Positions 61,211-64,000 of a DNA stretch of 64,000 nucleotides are shown piece after piece. The notes under the pieces were generated by a model. It saw only the letters and a list, made by a program, of their open reading frames with translations. It was not told the DNA's origin and made no database searches. Positions within the stretch are counted from its first letter, which is position 1. Each line of letters opens with the position of its first letter. Source of the stretch: Eonycteris spelaea (lineage: Eukaryota > Chordata > Mammalia > Chiroptera > Pteropodidae); the NCBI GenBank assembly GCA_003508835.1, contig PUFA01000558.1, forward strand, positions 124,001-188,000, given 5' to 3'. The position numbers and the translations under genes are program-made.

Positions 61211-63120
61211 AACCCTAAAGACTCCACAAGAAACTAAGCAAATACAATAAATACAATAAAGTCCCTGGATAGAAAATCAATGTTCAAAAATCCATAGCGC
61301 TCCTATACTCTAATAATGAAGTGTCAGAAAAAGAAGTAGAAAAATAATTCCTATTGCAATTACAATGAAAGAATAAAATACCTAGGACTAAATATAATGA
61401 AACATGTGAAGGACCTATATATTGAAAACTATAAGGCTTTATTAAAACAATCGAAGAAGATACAAAGAAATGGAAAGATATTTCATATTATTGGATGGAA
61501 GAATTAACATAGTTAAAATGGCCATATTATCTAAAGCATTATACAGATTTAATGCAATCCCCATCAAAATCCCATTGGAATTTTTTAAATAAATAGAACA
61601 AAATCATCAGATTTGTATGGAAGCACAAAAGTCCCCAAACTGCCAAAGCCACCCTGAGAAAAAAGAACGAGTATGGCGGTATCACTCTGCCCGACTTCAA
61701 GTTATACTACAAGGTGACAGTAATCAAAATGGCATGGCATTGGCAGTGAAATGGACACATGAACCAGTATAACAGAATTTTGAGCCCAAAATAAACCCAT
61801 ATTTATATTGGCAAAAAAAGCCAAAAATATACAGTGGAGAAAAGAATGCCACTTCAATAAATGGTGCTGGAAAAACTGGAAAACCACCTGCAAAAGAATG
61901 AATCTAGACTGTTGTCTATCTACACGCACCAGAATTAACTCAAAATGGATTAAAGACCTGAATCTACCTGAAACAATAAAATGCATAGAAGAAAACAGAG
62001 GAACAAAACTCAAGGACCTTGGACTTAAAGAAGATTTTATGAATTGGATATCAAAAGCAAGGGAAGTAAAAGCTAAAATAAATGAATTGGACTATATCAA
62101 ACTAAAAAGCTTCTGCTCAGCAAAAGAAATCGTCAACAAGGTAAACAGACAATCATTTGAATGGGTAAATATGTTCGCAAGCAACACCTCCGATAAGGGC
62201 CTAATATCCAAAATATACAAAGAACTCATACAACTCAATAAGAACAACAAAACGTGATCCAGTCAAAAAATGGGCAGAGGACCTGAACAGACTCTTCTCC
62301 CTAGAGGACATACATATGCTCAAGAAATATTTGAAAAGATGCTCAACATCACTAGCTGTTAGGGGAATGCAAATCAAAACCACAATGCGATACAATCTCA
62401 CGCCTGTTAGAATAGCTATAATCAACAGGACAAGTAATAGCAAATGTCGGAGAGGATGTGGAGAAAAATGATCCCTCATACACTGCTGGTGTGACTGCAA
62501 ATTGGTACAGCCATAATGGAAAACAATATGGAGGTTCCTCAAAAAACTAAAAATTGATCTACCATATATATGATCCAGTAATCCTTCTATTTGGTATTTA
62601 CCCCAAAGACTTGAAAACCCATATCCAGAAGTGTCCTACGATAGATGATTGGATAAAGAAGCGGTGGTACACATACACAATGGAATATTACTCCGTCATA
62701 AGAAGAGATGAAATATTGCCATTTGCGACAACATGGATGGACCTCGAGATAATCATGCTAAGCAAAATAAGCCAAACAGAAAAAAAGTTGAAAATCACAT
62801 GATATCACTTGTATGTGGGATATAAACTTAAAAGTAACAAATGAACAGGAGAAACAGATACTCATGGACATAGACTATAGACTAGTAGTTACAGAGGGTA
62901 GAGGGTGGGGGAGGAGGGGGAGAGTTGAGATAAAGGCCTTCAAGTATAGGGGAATAGGAGGAGGGTGAAGTCAATAAAGGGGTCAAATATATGATAGCTG
63001 AAGGAAACTGGACTTTGGGTGGTAAACACACAAGAGAATATACAGATGTCAAATTATAATGTATGCCTGAAAATTATTTAATTGTATTAATCAATGTTAC
63101 CCCAATAAAGTTAATTTTTA

Positions 63121-63685
63121 AAAAGTCTAAAATAAATAAATAAATGTTAACATAAGTAGTTAACAGAAAAGTGTCTGCATATTTACATATTCTTTTTACT
63201 ATTTGAGGAAGAAGCACATCTTGGTTAGCTTGTGATGAGGGTGGTGAAAACGAAACAATACAAAAATTAATTACATCTTAGGAAGCATTAAAAATAGTAT
63301 AGCACAAAAGAAGTGACATACTAATGCTCTTTACTGGCTGTTAAAGTTCTGAGCACCGAAAAGTTCTGAGTACTTCATTTAAAAAGGATCATGGATACCT
63401 GTACCATATTGACACCAGAGCAACCATAATGGTAAAGGGAGCTGTTAGTGTTTATCTGAGGTAGACAATCTTGGTGTATTGAAATATATGAGGAGCAGTC
63501 ATATGTAAGCATAATTAAATTATTTTTGTCAACTTCTGGAAGTTGAAGTAAGAACAATGTGTGACACTATAGAATGGCAGGTTTTGTGTCATTATAAGAG
63601 AGGACTTTCCAAAACTAAGAGCTGTCTGTGATGAGTTTCCCAGGTATACAAGCATAGGCTATACAGATTTATGGTATATAGGAAA
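63121..63685. other. No gene recognised
   Basis: A short AAAT-rich start, then sequence without an assignable repeat or exon. Confidence 0.5.
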
Positions 63686-63689
63686 GGAG

Positions 63690-63890
63690 GTGGACTCTAG
63701 TATCATAATAACCTGAATCCAAATCCCATATGTGTAATTAATTAGTTGTGTGATCTTGAGCAAGTGACATGAAATCTATCAGCTTCAGTTTGCCTATTTG
63801 GAAAATGTACTTCACATCAAAGAGATTGAGAATAAAATGAAATTAAATGAATGTTTAGCAACATAGTATTTTAAATATATTAGGCTCACT
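63690..63890 (+). repeat. MIR SINE
   Basis: MIR pattern: GGACTCTAGTATCATAATAA near 63691, GTTGTGTGATCTTGAGCAAG (63746-63765), core TCAGTTTGCCTATTTGGAAA (63785-63804), and a GAATAAAATGAAATTAAATG tail part. Diverged. Confidence 0.8.
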
Positions 63891-64000
63891 TTAATATATA
63901 TGAGGTTACTCAAATACTAGAGTGGATGGTTGAACCAAAAACTAAAGTGCCTTCCAAGTCTAAGAATGTATGATTCTATGATATTATTCATTTTACTTGA

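Larger units (their letters stand above)
57371..63120 (+). mobile_element. Near full-span L1, decayed
   Basis: The most complete L1 of the window. A 5'-side piece (57371 to about 57530, TTCTTTCTGGAAAAAAAAAA) matches the L1 at 21750-26745 around 22430. ORF1 lacks its N-terminal portion and runs to about 58140. ORF2 begins near 58670. Endonuclease motifs are readable in the frame 59366-59770, including SRIDHILGH and SDHNALKLQI. In the RT part the catalytic site reads F-V-D-E (61096-61107) instead of F-A-D-D, and a CA repeat interrupts at 60532-60578. The C-terminal part is open at 61808-62257 and 62554-62802. The 3' UTR closes at CCAATAAAGTTAATTTTTAA near 63120. Stops and frameshifts make it inactive. 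Confidence 0.92.

Noticed and set aside
61808..62257. 149-codon plus-strand frame as a host gene
   Set aside because: It is the C-terminal part of L1 ORF2 in the same element.
1..64000. CRISPR arrays, operons or prokaryotic genes
   Set aside because: No regularly spaced repeats with unique spacers and no long bacterial-type frames were seen. The content is mammalian throughout.

Overview
The window is vertebrate nuclear DNA: very AT-rich, intron- or desert-like, and dense in decayed L1, L2, MIR and hAT repeats. No host protein-coding exon is supported. Two short elements with bodies derived from 5S rRNA (6579-6717 and 58764-59020) point to a megabat (Pteropodidae). As I recall, such SINEs (MEG-RS, MEG-RL and the tRNA/5S hybrid MEG-TR) are described only from fruit bats. 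The L1 3' ends also look bat-like. Every L1 copy here is broken by stops, frameshifts or rearrangements, which agrees with the reported loss of L1 activity in megabats. The species cannot be fixed from the sequence.

Layout, 1-20 kb: an L1 3' end (60-1180); a probable decayed endogenous retrovirus (about 3400-6540) with an envelope transmembrane-like remnant; the first 5S-derived SINE; a MIR (7395-7655); an L2 (9010-9530); a cluster of L1 pieces (9688-12294); an antisense HAL1/L1M-type 5' half (12330-14440); then L2 and MIR copies with a CA microsatellite.

Layout, 20-42 kb: an L1 of about 5 kb (21750-26745) whose RT core is missing and has a copy of its own 3' end in that place; a MIR split by an insertion apparently copied from about 750 bp away (28841-28923); about 4 kb without recognised repeats (29896-33914); and an old L1 (33915-41060) split by a same-strand L1 of another 3'-UTR lineage (34806-38135).

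Layout, 42-64 kb: a MER5-like hAT element, an L1 3' tail, a HAL1-like piece, about 11 kb of mostly unassigned sequence, then a compound L1 block (55890-63120) carrying the tRNA/5S hybrid SINE in its endonuclease region.

The open reading frames here are short and mostly shadows or remnants of L1. I found no operon, CRISPR array, convincing functional RNA gene or new coding system. The best leads are the 5S-derived SINEs, the templated insertion near 28.9 kb, the recombinant L1 copies, and the envelope-like remnant near 5.9 kb. All repeat family names come from recognising sequence patterns by eye. Boundaries are approximate, usually within tens of bases.
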